NCBI RefSeq assembly: GCF_900105065.1
Contig: NZ_LT629749.1
Location: 3,534,001-3,598,000 of the forward strand
Direction of reading: 5' to 3'
Origin: Friedmanniella luteola
GTDB lineage: Bacteria; Actinomycetota; Actinomycetes; Propionibacteriales; Propionibacteriaceae
DNA length: 64,000 bases
Below are positions 23,708-32,377 of the stretch, piece by piece. Made by a program: the position numbers and the translations under genes. A model generated the notes under the pieces. It searched no databases. It saw only the letters and a list, made by a program, of their open reading frames with translations, and was not told where the DNA came from. How positions within the stretch are numbered: position 1 is the stretch's first letter; the number at the start of each line of letters is the position of its first letter.

Positions 23708-25363
23708 GTGAGCGACGCCGACCTCGAGGCCCTCACCCGGACCGTCCGTGCCTGGACCGCGCAGGACCCCGACCCGGGCACCCGGCGCGAGGCCGAGGAG
23801 CTGGTCGGCCGGGCGCGCCAGGGAGACCCGGAGGCCCGGGCCGCGCTCGAGGACGCCTTCGGCCGCCGCCTCGCGTTCGGCACCGCCGGCCTGCGCGGGG
23901 CGCTGGGGGCCGGCCCCAACCGGATGAACCGGGTGGTCGTCGGCCAGGCGGCGGCCGGGCTGGCCGCCTACCTGACCGCGCACGACGCGGCCGGGCAGCG
24001 GGTCGTCGTCGGCTACGACGCCCGGCACGGCTCCGCCGTCTTCGCCCGCGACACCGCGGAGGTCCTCGCCGCCGCCGGCTTCGAGACACTGCTGACCCAC
24101 GCGCCCACGCCCACCCCGGTCGTCGCCTTCGGCATCCGGCACCTCGGCTGCGCGGCGGCCGTCGTGGTCACGGCGTCCCACAACCCGCCGCAGGACAACG
24201 GCTACAAGGTCTACCTGGGCGACGGCTCCCAGATCGTCCCGCCCGCCGACGCCGAGATCGCGGCGGAGATCGAGCGGGTCGCCGCCACCGACCTGGCCGA
24301 CGTCCCGCGCAGCGACGCCTACCGCGTCGTCGGGGACGAGCTGCTGGACGCCTACCGGGCGCGCGTCGCCTCGCTGGTCCCGCCGGACGCGCCCCGGGAG
24401 CTGAGCTGGGTCTACACGCCCATGCACGGCGTCGGCGGGTCGCTCGTCGCGCAGGTGGTCGCCGACGCCGGCTTCCCCGCACCCCGCGTCGTCGCCGCCC
24501 AGGCCGAGCCCGACCCCGACTTCCCCACCGTCGGATTCCCCAACCCCGAGGAGCCGGGCGCGATCGACCTGGCCCTCGCCGAGGCCGGGGTCGCCGCAAC
24601 CGACCTGGTGGTGGCCAACGACCCCGACGCCGATCGCTGCGCCGCCGCCACCGTCGTCGACGGCCGCTGGCGGATGCTGTCCGGCGACGAGCTGGGCGCC
24701 CTGCTCGGGGACGACGCCCTCCGTCGCGGGGTCCGCGGCACCTACGCCTGCTCCGTCGTCTCCAGCACGCTGCTCTCGCGGCTGGCGGCGGCGTCGGCGC
24801 AGCCCTTCGTCGCCACCCTGACCGGGTTCAAGTGGATCGGCCGGGTGCCGGGCCTCGCCTTCGGCTACGAGGAGGCGATCGGCTACTGCGTCGACCCGGA
24901 GGCCGTCCCCGACAAGGACGGCATCTCCGCCCTGGTCCGGGTGCTCGCGCTGGCGGCGGACCTGAAGGCGCAGGGCCTGACCCTCGTCGACCGGCTGGAC
25001 GAGATCGCCCGCGTGCACGGCGTGCACCACACCAGCCAGCTCTCCGTCCGCGTCGCCGACCTCGGCCTCATCCGCGACGCCATGGCGCGGCTGCGCGCGG
25101 CCCCGCCGGCCACCCTGGCGGGCGAGCCGGTCGAGGTGGAGGACCTGGCGCCCGGCTCGGCCGGGCTGCCGCCCACCGACGCCGTCGTGCTCCGCGGCGA
25201 CGCGACCCAGGTGGTCGTGCGGCCCTCGGGCACCGAGCCGAAGCTCAAGTGCTACCTCGAAGTGCGCGAGCCGCCGGGCACCGACGTCAGCACGGCCCGG
25301 CGTCGTGCGGAGGACCGGATGAGCCGGGTCCGGGCGGAGATGAGCACCGTCCTCGGCTTCTGA
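23708..25363 (+). CDS. Phospho-sugar mutase (phosphomannomutase/phosphopentomutase-type)
   Basis: A 551-residue alpha-D-phosphohexomutase. The phosphoserine loop is T-A-S-H-N-P-P with Ser157. The metal loop D-P-D-A-D-R lies at about 310, the sugar loop G-Y-E-E-A-I-G-Y at about 385, and the phosphate loop R-P-S-G-T-E-P-K near the end. The length and the G-T-A-G-L-R-G start fit the PGM2/PmmB branch, which includes phosphopentomutases. Position right after the nucleoside phosphorylase favours ribose-1-phosphate to ribose-5-phosphate (inference). GTG 23708 gives GAGG at 8 bases; GTG 23702 would be too close. Confidence 0.88.
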   Translation: MSDADLEALTRTVRAWTAQDPDPGTRREAEELVGRARQGDPEARAALEDAFGRRLAFGTAGLRGALGAGPNRMNRVVVGQAAAGLAAYLTAHDAAGQRVVVGYDARHGSAVFARDTAEVLAAAGFETLLTHAPTPTPVVAFGIRHLGCAAAVVVTASHNPPQDNGYKVYLGDGSQIVPPADAEIAAEIERVAATDLADVPRSDAYRVVGDELLDAYRARVASLVPPDAPRELSWVYTPMHGVGGSLVAQVVADAGFPAPRVVAAQAEPDPDFPTVGFPNPEEPGAIDLALAEAGVAATDLVVANDPDADRCAAATVVDGRWRMLSGDELGALLGDDALRRGVRGTYACSVVSSTLLSRLAAASAQPFVATLTGFKWIGRVPGLAFGYEEAIGYCVDPEAVPDKDGISALVRVLALAADLKAQGLTLVDRLDEIARVHGVHHTSQLSVRVADLGLIRDAMARLRAAPPATLAGEPVEVEDLAPGSAGLPPTDAVVLRGDATQVVVRPSGTEPKLKCYLEVREPPGTDVSTARRRAEDRMSRVRAEMSTVLGF

Positions 25364-25410
25364 GCCGTCGACGCCACACCCGGACGACCGTCCCGAGCAG
25401 GAGGAGCCCC

Positions 25411-25731
25411 ATGTACTTCATCGTCGTCAAGTTCGAGACCAGGCCGGAGTGGACCGACCGCTGGCTGGACCTGGTCGAGGACTTCACCACCGCCACCCGG
25501 CAGGAGCCGGGCAACCTGTGGTTCGAGTGGTCGCGCAGCGTCGAGGACCCGCGCACCTTCGTGCTCGTCGAGGCCTTCACCGACGACGGCGCCGGCCCGC
25601 ACGTCAGCAGCCCGCACTTCGCGCAGGCCATGCAGGACCTGCAGCCGGCCCTGGCCAGCACGCCCAGGATTGTCAGCCGGCAGGTCGAGGGCAGCGGCTG
25701 GGACACGATGGGCGAGCTGCAGGTCGGGTGA
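25411..25731 (+). CDS. Putative quinol monooxygenase (ABM domain)
   Basis: A 106-residue single antibiotic-biosynthesis-monooxygenase domain, a ferredoxin-like fold that usually works as a dimer without cofactor. It shows Y-F-I-V-V-K-F at the start, E-P-G-N-L-W-F-E-W, V-L-V-E-A-F and S-P-H-F-A-Q-A-M. YgiN-type relatives oxidise quinols; the substrate here is unknown. An AGGAGGAG site lies 4 bases before the ATG, one of the strongest in the window. It ends 31 bases before the MFS gene. Confidence 0.85.
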   Translation: MYFIVVKFETRPEWTDRWLDLVEDFTTATRQEPGNLWFEWSRSVEDPRTFVLVEAFTDDGAGPHVSSPHFAQAMQDLQPALASTPRIVSRQVEGSGWDTMGELQVG

Positions 25732-25762
25732 CGCCGCAGCGCGACCGGCCGAGGACGCCGGC

Positions 25763-27112
25763 GTGAGCACCACCGGCACCACCCCGACGCGGGCCCAGCG
25801 GCTCGACGTCCTCCCGTTCACCGGGGAGCACCGGCGCCTGCTGCTGGGCTCGGGGGCGGGCTGGGCGCTGGACGCCCTCGACGTCGGCCTGGTGTCGTTC
25901 ATCATCGCCCAGCTCACCGTGCAGTGGCGGCTGTCGCCGGGTGAGGCGTCCTGGATCGCCTCGATCGGCTTCGCCGGGATGGCGATCGGGGCCGCGGTCG
26001 GCGGGCTGCTCGCCGACCGGTTCGGGCGCCGTCAGGTGTTCGCCCTCACGCTGCTGGTGTACGGGCTGCTCACCGGGGTGTCCGCGCTCTCCTGGTCGCT
26101 GGCGGCCCTGCTGGTGTCCCGCTTCCTCGTCGGCCTCGGGCTGGGCGCCGAGCTGCCGGTGGCGTCGACCCTGGTCAGCGAGTTCGCGCCCGCCCGCATC
26201 CGCGGGCGGGTGGTCGTGCTGCTGGAGTCCTTCTGGGCGGTCGGCTGGACGCTGGCGGCCCTGATCGGCTTCCTCGTCGTGCCGCGGGGCGACGACGGCT
26301 GGCGCTGGGCCCTCGCGCTGGGCGCCGTCCCCGCCCTCTACGCCGTGCTCGTCCGGCTCGGGCTGCCGGAGTCGGTCCGGTTCCTGGAGGCGAAGGGCCG
26401 CCACGACGAGGCCGAGGCGGTCGTCCGGCGGTTCGAGGACTCCGCCGGTGGCCGGCGGGTGGCCGCCGCACCCCCCGAGCCCGAGCCTGCCGGGGTCCGG
26501 CCCCCCGCGGGCGGCAGCCGCGTCGCCGCGCTCTGGTCGCGCCCGCTGCGCCGCCGGACCGCGGCGCTCTGGGCGGTCTGGTTCTGCGTCAACTTCTCCT
26601 ACTACGGCGCCTTCATCTGGCTGCCCAGCCTGCTCTACGCGTCGGGCTTCTCCCTGGTGCGCTCGTTCGGCTACACGCTGCTGATCACGCTGGCCCAGCT
26701 GCCGGGGTACGCGGTGGCCGCCCTGCTCGTCGAGCGGTGGGGACGACGCCGGACCCTCGTCGCCGCCCTGGTCGGCTCGGCCGCCGCGGCCGCGCTCTTC
26801 GCCACCGCCGGCAGCACCGCGACCGTGCTGGCGGCCGGGATGCTGCTGTCCTTCTCCAACCTGGGCGCCTGGGGCGCCCTCTACGCCGTGACGCCGGAGC
26901 TCTACCCCACCTCGCTCCGGGGCACCGGGTCGGGCTGGGCCGCCGGCGTGGGGCGGATCGCCTCGGTGGTGGCGCCGCTCTGCGTGCCGCTGCTCAGCGG
27001 CGCCGGCGGCACCGGCCTGGTGTTCGTGGTGTTCGCCGCCGTGTTCGGGCTGGCCGCGGTGGCCGCGGCCGCGCTGCCCGAGCTCCGCGGGCAGGCCCTC
27101 GCCGACCTCTGA
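25763..27112 (+). CDS. MFS transporter (sugar-porter/aromatic-acid type)
   Basis: A 449-residue permease with about 12 membrane segments and a cytoplasmic loop at about 210-250. Signature loops are G-L-L-A-D-R-F-G-R-R between segments 2 and 3 and V-E-R-W-G-R-R-R in the second half, with L-P-E-S-V-R-F after segment 6. The E-L-Y-P-T-S-L-R-G-T-G-S-G stretch is typical of metabolite:H+ symporters. The start acidic residues W-A-L-D-A-L-D in segment 1 resemble aromatic-acid carriers. It precedes the lysine-degradation operon but has a separate promoter region between them. The substrate is unknown. Confidence 0.85.
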   Translation: MSTTGTTPTRAQRLDVLPFTGEHRRLLLGSGAGWALDALDVGLVSFIIAQLTVQWRLSPGEASWIASIGFAGMAIGAAVGGLLADRFGRRQVFALTLLVYGLLTGVSALSWSLAALLVSRFLVGLGLGAELPVASTLVSEFAPARIRGRVVVLLESFWAVGWTLAALIGFLVVPRGDDGWRWALALGAVPALYAVLVRLGLPESVRFLEAKGRHDEAEAVVRRFEDSAGGRRVAAAPPEPEPAGVRPPAGGSRVAALWSRPLRRRTAALWAVWFCVNFSYYGAFIWLPSLLYASGFSLVRSFGYTLLITLAQLPGYAVAALLVERWGRRRTLVAALVGSAAAAALFATAGSTATVLAAGMLLSFSNLGAWGALYAVTPELYPTSLRGTGSGWAAGVGRIASVVAPLCVPLLSGAGGTGLVFVVFAAVFGLAAVAAAALPELRGQALADL

Positions 27113-27144
27113 GGAGGCGGGTCGATGTCTCGCGCTTCTCCGGT

Positions 27145-27166
27145 CTGACGCTACGATCTGCGTCAG
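27145..27166. promoter_or_regulatory. Palindromic operator around the lysine-operon -10 box
   Basis: CTGACGC (27145-27151) and GCGTCAG (27160-27166) form a perfect 7-base inverted repeat. The 8-base centre holds TACGAT at 27152-27157, a good -10 hexamer. A dimeric repressor bound here would block RNA polymerase directly. No regulator gene lies next to it. Confidence 0.6.
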
Positions 27167-27180
27167 CGCTCGCCGAGCGC
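27166..27180 (+). promoter_or_regulatory. Small hairpin in the 5' leader of the lysine operon
   Basis: GCGCTC (27166-27171) and GAGCGC (27175-27180) pair around a 3-base loop, between the likely transcription start and the AGGAGG site at about 27197. It might stabilise the leader or modulate translation. Confidence 0.4.
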
Positions 27181-27206
27181 CGTAGATCTTGTCGTCAGGA
27201 GGGTCC

Positions 27207-28571
27207 ATGGCCGAGCAGACGCACGTCTCCCCCGCCGAGGTGCACGAGGTGCTGGGTCGGCACGTGCTGACCGACGGCATGAAGCTGGTCGTCGACCTGC
27301 GGCGCAGCCGTGGGTCCTGCTTGGTCGACGCCCGCACGGGTCAGCGCTACCTCGACCTCTACACGTTCTTCGCCTCGGCGCCGCTGGGGATCAACCCGCC
27401 CGGGCTGGCCGACGACCCGACCTTCCTCGCCGAGCTGGGCGAGATCGCCGCCAACAAGCCGGCCAACCCCGACATGTACACGACGGCCTACGCCGAGTTC
27501 GTCGCCACCTTCGTCCGCGTCCTGGGCGACCCGGCCCTGCCCCACCTCTTCTTCGTCGAGGGAGGGGCGCTCGCGGTGGAGAACGCGCTCAAGGCCGCCT
27601 TCGACTGGAAGAGCCGGCACAACGAGGCGGCCGGCCGCGACCGCCGGCTGGGCACGAAGGTGCTGCACCTGACGCACGCCTTCCACGGCCGCTCGGGCTA
27701 CACCCTGTCGTTGACCAACACCGACCCCGGCAAGACCGACCGGTTCCCGCAGTTCGACTGGCCGCGGATCGACGTGCCCGCCGTCCGCTTCCCCCTGGCC
27801 GACCACCTCGAGGAGGTCGAGGCCGCCGAGCGGCACGCCCTGGAGCAGGCGCGGCGGGCCTTCGCGGCGCACCCGCACGACATCGCGGCCTTCATCGCCG
27901 AGCCGATCCAGGGCGAGGGCGGCGACCACCACATCCGGGCCGAGTTCTTCGCCGCCCTGCGCGAGATCGTGCACGCCCACGACGCTCTGTTCATCTTCGA
28001 CGAGGTGCAGACCGGCGTCGGCACCACGGGGTCGGCCTGGGCCTACCAGCAGCTCGGGGTCCAGCCGGACCTGGTCGCGTTCAGCAAGAAGGCCCAGGTG
28101 GGCGGGGTGATGGCCGGCGGCCGGATCGACGAGGTCCCCGACAACGTCTTCACCGTCTCCGGCCGGATCAACTCCACCTGGGGTGGTGGGCTGACCGACA
28201 TGGTGCGCTCGCGCCGGCTGCTGGAGATCATCGAGGCCGAGGGTCTGATCGAGCAGGCGGGTCCCAAGGGCGAGCGCCTCCTGGCGGGCCTCCGGCGGCA
28301 GGCCGCGACGCACGGCCTGGTGGACAACGTCCGCGGCCGCGGGCTGTTCGCGGCCTGCGACCTGCCCGACGCGGCCACCCGGGCCGCCGTGCTGAGCGAC
28401 CTGCACGACGTCGAGCACGTGATCGTCCTGCCGTGCGGCGCGCGGTCGCTCCGCTTCCGTCCGGCCCTGTCCATCACCGAGGATGAGATCGACGAGGCCG
28501 TCGCCGCCGTCGGCCGGTCCCTCGCCCGCACCGCCGCCTCGACCCGCCAGCTCCAGGAGTCCGCCCGATGA
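27207..28571 (+). CDS. lat: L-lysine 6-transaminase
   Basis: A 454-residue class-III PLP aminotransferase that moves the epsilon-amino group of L-lysine to 2-oxoglutarate, giving L-2-aminoadipate 6-semialdehyde. It shares long stretches with mycobacterial LAT, such as L-F-F-V-E-G-G-A-L-A-V-E-N-A-L-K. It also has F-D-E-V-Q-T-G-V-G and F-S-K-K-A-Q-V-G-G-V-M-A-G with the PLP lysine in the pair 294-295. H-A-F-H-G-R-S-G is the cofactor phosphate region. AGGAGG lies 4 bases before the ATG. Four-base overlap with the aldehyde dehydrogenase gene shows tight coupling. Confidence 0.93.
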   Translation: MAEQTHVSPAEVHEVLGRHVLTDGMKLVVDLRRSRGSCLVDARTGQRYLDLYTFFASAPLGINPPGLADDPTFLAELGEIAANKPANPDMYTTAYAEFVATFVRVLGDPALPHLFFVEGGALAVENALKAAFDWKSRHNEAAGRDRRLGTKVLHLTHAFHGRSGYTLSLTNTDPGKTDRFPQFDWPRIDVPAVRFPLADHLEEVEAAERHALEQARRAFAAHPHDIAAFIAEPIQGEGGDHHIRAEFFAALREIVHAHDALFIFDEVQTGVGTTGSAWAYQQLGVQPDLVAFSKKAQVGGVMAGGRIDEVPDNVFTVSGRINSTWGGGLTDMVRSRRLLEIIEAEGLIEQAGPKGERLLAGLRRQAATHGLVDNVRGRGLFAACDLPDAATRAAVLSDLHDVEHVIVLPCGARSLRFRPALSITEDEIDEAVAAVGRSLARTAASTRQLQESAR

Positions 28572-30133
28572 CCACCCGCACCGCCCCCGCCACCCCCGTC
28601 ACGTCGGTCGTCGCCGGCGCGGCGGTGCCCGGCGGCCGCACCGTCGCCAGCACCAACCCGGCCCACCTCGACCAGGTGGTCGGCGAGGTCGTGCTGGCCG
28701 AGGCGGACGCCTTCGTGGCGGGCGCCGAGGCCGCCCGCAAGGCCCAGGAGGGGTGGGCGGCGGTGCCCGCGCCCGTCCGCGGCCGGGCCATCGCGCACAT
28801 CGGCCGGCTGGTCGAGGAGAACGCCGAGGCGCTCGCCCGGCTGGTCACCGACGAGATCGGGAAGCCCTTCGCGGAGGCGCTGGGCGAGGTCCGCGAGATC
28901 GTCGACACGTGCGACTTCTTCCTGGGCGAGGGCCGCCGGCTCTACGGCCAGACGGTGCCCAGCGAGATGCCCGACAAGCAGCTGTTCACCTTCCGCAAGC
29001 CCGTCGGCACGGTCGCCATCATCACCGCCGGCAACTTCCCCGTCGCGGTGCCGTCGTGGTACGTCGTGCCCGCGCTGCTGGCGGGGAACACCGTCGTCTG
29101 GAAGCCGGCCGAGTACTCCGCCGTGGTCAGCGCGGCGTTCCACGAGCTGTTCGTGCGCGGCGGCGGGCTGCCCGACGGCGTCTTCAACGTCGTGCACGCC
29201 GACGGCGCCGCGACCTACGACGGGCTGACGCGGGCCCTCGAGGCGGGACTGGTCGACAAGGTCGGCTTCACCGGCTCCAGCCCGGTCGGGCGCGAGATCG
29301 GCGCCCTGACCGGCCGGCACCTGCAGACCGCCTGCCTGGAGCTGGGCGGCAAGAACCCCCTGGTCGTCACGCCCAGCGCCGACCTCGAGCTCGCCGTCGA
29401 GGGGGCGCTGTTCTCGGGCTTCGGCACGGCCGGTCAGCGGTGCACGTCACTCGGCACGGTGATCGTGCACGCGTCGGTGCACGAGGAGTTCCTGCGCCGG
29501 TTCAACGCGGCCGTCGCGGCGGCCCCGGTGGGCGACCCGCGCGGTGAGGTGCTGATGGGGCCGATGCTGGACGCCAAGTTCGCGGAGCGCTACGAGGAGT
29601 ACCTGACCTGGCTGCAGCCCCACCACCGCGTGCAGGGCGCCGCCGGGCGGATCACGGCGGACAACCCCCGGGTCGGCTTCGTCGGCGACCCGGCGGCAGG
29701 CCTGTTCTACCACCCCGTGGTCGTCGACGGAGTGCTCGCGGGCGATCGTCTCTTCGCCGAGGAGACGTTCGGCCCGATCGTCGGGATCACCACCTACACG
29801 ACGCTGGCCGAGGCCGTCGACCTGGCCAACGCGCCGGGGTACGGGCTGTCGTCGGCGATCTACACCTCCGACGCCCAGGAGGCCTTCACCTTCCGGGACC
29901 GCATCGGGGCCGGGATGGTCAGCATCAACAACTCGACCTCCGGCGCCGAGGCGCACCTGCCCTTCGGCGGCAACGGGAAGTCGGGCAACGGCTCCCGGCA
30001 GTCCGGCATCTGGGTGCTCGACCAGTTCACCCGCTGGCAGTCGGTCAACTGGGACTACTCCGGCCGGCTGCAGAAGGCCCAGATGGACGTCGTCGAGCTG
30101 GTCCCCGACACCACCTTCCGGCTGCCCGGCTAG
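28568..30133 (+). CDS. Aldehyde dehydrogenase, probable L-aminoadipate-semialdehyde dehydrogenase
   Basis: A 521-residue NAD(P)-dependent dehydrogenase. The general base Glu258 is in L-E-L-G-G-K-N and the catalytic Cys292 in G-T-A-G-Q-R-C-T-S, a form typical of ALDH7/AmaB-type enzymes. A-G-N-F-P-V-A-V-P-S and W-K-P-A-E-Y belong to the cofactor side. The ATG overlaps the lat stop, and its expected substrate is the semialdehyde made by Lat, giving L-2-aminoadipate. It ends 4 bases before the E1 gene. The reaction is inferred from context plus subfamily resemblance. Confidence 0.88.
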   Translation: MTTRTAPATPVTSVVAGAAVPGGRTVASTNPAHLDQVVGEVVLAEADAFVAGAEAARKAQEGWAAVPAPVRGRAIAHIGRLVEENAEALARLVTDEIGKPFAEALGEVREIVDTCDFFLGEGRRLYGQTVPSEMPDKQLFTFRKPVGTVAIITAGNFPVAVPSWYVVPALLAGNTVVWKPAEYSAVVSAAFHELFVRGGGLPDGVFNVVHADGAATYDGLTRALEAGLVDKVGFTGSSPVGREIGALTGRHLQTACLELGGKNPLVVTPSADLELAVEGALFSGFGTAGQRCTSLGTVIVHASVHEEFLRRFNAAVAAAPVGDPRGEVLMGPMLDAKFAERYEEYLTWLQPHHRVQGAAGRITADNPRVGFVGDPAAGLFYHPVVVDGVLAGDRLFAEETFGPIVGITTYTTLAEAVDLANAPGYGLSSAIYTSDAQEAFTFRDRIGAGMVSINNSTSGAEAHLPFGGNGKSGNGSRQSGIWVLDQFTRWQSVNWDYSGRLQKAQMDVVELVPDTTFRLPG

Positions 30134-30137
30134 CCCC

Positions 30138-32306
30138 GTGCACCCGCTCGACGCCTACCTGCGCGCCGCCCTGGCCGACGTGTCAGCGCCCGTGGTCGCC
30201 CCGGCGACCACCGACGCTGACACGTCGGCGGAGTGGTGGGAGGGCGTCTTCGACGCGCAGGCCACCAGCCGGCACCTCGACCTCGTGGCCCGGGAGCTGC
30301 AGGCCGAGGGCGAGGGCTTCTACACGATCGGCTCGGCGGGGCACGAGGCGAACGCCCTCGTCGCGGCCGCCCTGCGGCCGACCGACCCGGCCCTGCTGCA
30401 CTACCGCTCGGGCGGCTTCTACGCCGCCCGGGCCGCGCAGGTCCCGGGCAGCACGCCCGTGCGGGACGTGCTGCAGGGCGTGATGGGCCTGGCCGACGAG
30501 CCGATCGCCGGCGGCCGGCACAAGGTCTTCGGCCACCCCGACCTGGCCGTCATCCCGCAGACCTCGACGATCGCCTCGCACCTCCCCCGCGCCGTCGGGC
30601 TGGCCCTCGCGCTGCACCGGGCGCACCGCCTGGGCGTCGACTGCCCCTGGCCGCGGGACGCCGTCGTCGTCGCGTCCTTCGGTGACGCGTCCGCGAACCA
30701 CTCCACCCTCACCGGGGCGGTCGGCACCGCGCTGAACGCCGCCCACCGCGGGCTGGACGTCCCGCTGCTGCTGGTCTGCGAGGACAACGGGTACGGCATC
30801 TCGGTGCCCACGCCGGCGGGCTGGGTCGAGCACGCCTACGGCTCCCGCCCCGGCCTGGACTACCGGGCGGTCGACGGCTCCGACCCGGCCACCGCCTGGC
30901 CGCGGATCGCGGAGGCGGCCGCCCGGGTCCGCCGCCGCCGCCGACCGCTGTTCCTGCACCTGCGGACCGTCCGCTACCTCGGCCACGCGGGCAGTGACGC
31001 CGAGGTCAGCTACCGGACGCCACGGGCCATCGAGGCCGACTACGCCCGCGACCCCCTGCTGGGGACGGCCCGGGTGCTCGCCGGCCTCGGCCGGACCCCG
31101 GCGGAGCTGCTGGGCCGCTACTCCGCCGCCCGCGCGGCGGTCGACGCCGAGGCCACCCGGCTGCGCGGGGGCCGCCGGCTCGGCTCGGCGCCGGAGGTGA
31201 TGGCCCCGCTCGCCCCGCGGCGGCCCGAGCGGGTGGCCGTGGCGGCCCGCGCGTACCGCCCCTCGCCGGGTGCGGCCGGCCGGACCCTGGCGGAGTCCGT
31301 CAACGCCGCGCTGGCGGCGATCCTGGAGGCCGACCGTCGGGTGCTGGTGTTCGGCGAGGACGTCGGGGTCAAGGGCGGCGTCTACGGCGTGACCGGTGGC
31401 CTGGCCCGGCGCTTCGGCGCCGCCCGGGTGTTCGACAGCGTCCTCGACGAGCAGTCGATCCTCGGGATGGGGCTGGGTGCGGCGCTGGCCGGGCTGGTGC
31501 CCGTCCCCGAGATCCAGTACCTCGCCTACCTGCACAACGCCGAGGACCAGCTGCGCGGCGAGGCGGCGACGCTCCGCTTCTTCTCCTCCGGCCGCTTCCC
31601 CAACCCGCTGGTGGTCCGCGTCGCCGGGCTGGCCTACCAGCGCGGCTTCGGCGGCCACTTCCACAACGACAACGCCCTCGGCGTGCTCCGCGACATCCCC
31701 GGCCTGGTGCTCGCCTGCCCCAGCCGGGGCGACGACGCCGCGGCGATGCTGCGCACCTGCGTCGCCGCCGCGGCCACGGACGGCACGGTGGCGGTGTTCC
31801 TCGAGCCCATCGCGCTGTACCACCGCCGCGACCTGCACGCCCCGGGCGACGGCGGCTGGCTGAGCGCCGACGACGCCGGCCACGTCCCGGTCGGCGCCGC
31901 CCGGCTGCACCCCGCCGGGGCGGCGGCGACGGCGGACCTGACGCTGGTCAGCTTCGGCAACGGCGTCCCGATGAGCCTGCGGGTGGCCCGCCGGCTCGCC
32001 GGTCACGGCGTCCGGGCCGACGTGCTGGACCTGCGCTGGCTGGCCCCGCTGCCCGTCGAGGACCTGCTGGCCGCCGCCCGGACCACCGGGCGGGTGCTCG
32101 TGGTCGACGAGACCCGGCACACCGGCGGCGTCGGCGAAGGGGTGGTGACCGCCCTCGTCGAGCACGGCTTCGGCGGGGCGGTCGCCCGGGTGTCGAGCGC
32201 GGACAGCTTCGTCCCGCTGGGGCCGGCGGCCGCGCACGTGCTGCTGGACGAGGACGAGATCGAGAAGGCGGCGCTCACCCTCGCCGGCGGCGGGGCGGGC
32301 CCATGA
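30138..32306 (+). CDS. Fused alpha-beta E1 component of a 2-oxoacid dehydrogenase
   Basis: A 722-residue thiamine-diphosphate enzyme. Residues about 30-335 match E1-alpha: Y-R-S-G-G-F-Y, V-A-S-F-G-D-A-S-A-N-H and E-D-N-G-Y-G-I-S, the two halves of the ThDP motif. Residues about 380-715 match E1-beta: V-F-G-E-D-V-G-V-K-G-G-V-Y, F-D-S-V-L-D-E-Q-S-I-L-G-M, E-I-Q-Y-L-A-Y and V-D-E-T-R-H-T-G-G-V-G-E. Branched-chain-type E1 is usually two chains; fused forms are known. No E2 or E3 gene is near. Sitting between the aminoadipate-forming dehydrogenase and glutaryl-CoA dehydrogenase, it may act on 2-oxoadipate (inference). GTG start, 4 bases after the previous stop. Confidence 0.85.
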   Translation: MHPLDAYLRAALADVSAPVVAPATTDADTSAEWWEGVFDAQATSRHLDLVARELQAEGEGFYTIGSAGHEANALVAAALRPTDPALLHYRSGGFYAARAAQVPGSTPVRDVLQGVMGLADEPIAGGRHKVFGHPDLAVIPQTSTIASHLPRAVGLALALHRAHRLGVDCPWPRDAVVVASFGDASANHSTLTGAVGTALNAAHRGLDVPLLLVCEDNGYGISVPTPAGWVEHAYGSRPGLDYRAVDGSDPATAWPRIAEAAARVRRRRRPLFLHLRTVRYLGHAGSDAEVSYRTPRAIEADYARDPLLGTARVLAGLGRTPAELLGRYSAARAAVDAEATRLRGGRRLGSAPEVMAPLAPRRPERVAVAARAYRPSPGAAGRTLAESVNAALAAILEADRRVLVFGEDVGVKGGVYGVTGGLARRFGAARVFDSVLDEQSILGMGLGAALAGLVPVPEIQYLAYLHNAEDQLRGEAATLRFFSSGRFPNPLVVRVAGLAYQRGFGGHFHNDNALGVLRDIPGLVLACPSRGDDAAAMLRTCVAAAATDGTVAVFLEPIALYHRRDLHAPGDGGWLSADDAGHVPVGAARLHPAGAAATADLTLVSFGNGVPMSLRVARRLAGHGVRADVLDLRWLAPLPVEDLLAAARTTGRVLVVDETRHTGGVGEGVVTALVEHGFGGAVARVSSADSFVPLGPAAAHVLLDEDEIEKAALTLAGGGAGP

Positions 32307-32377
32307 GGACCACCCGCCCGAGGACCGCAGCCATGACGCCCACCCGCCCGACGACCACCACCGGAGGACCGAGATGA
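32303..32377 (+). CDS. 24-codon small ORF bridging two genes by ATGA overlaps
   Basis: An ATG at 32303 overlaps the E1 stop (ATGA), and the TGA at 32375-32377 overlaps the ATG of the next gene (ATGA again). The reading is M-R-T-T-R-P-R-T-A-A, then M-T-P-T-R-P-T-T-T-T-G-G-P-R. It is rich in Thr, Arg and Pro. There is no strong ribosome site of its own. Either a real micropeptide, or a translated spacer that carries ribosomes from one gene to the next; chance cannot be excluded. The nucleotide sequence also repeats an ACCACCCGCCCGA-like stretch. Confidence 0.4.
   Translation: MRTTRPRTAAMTPTRPTTTTGGPR

Noticed and set aside
27113-27206. Lysine riboswitch in front of lat
   Set aside because: The gap is under 100 bases, far shorter than an L-box, and only one small hairpin is visible.
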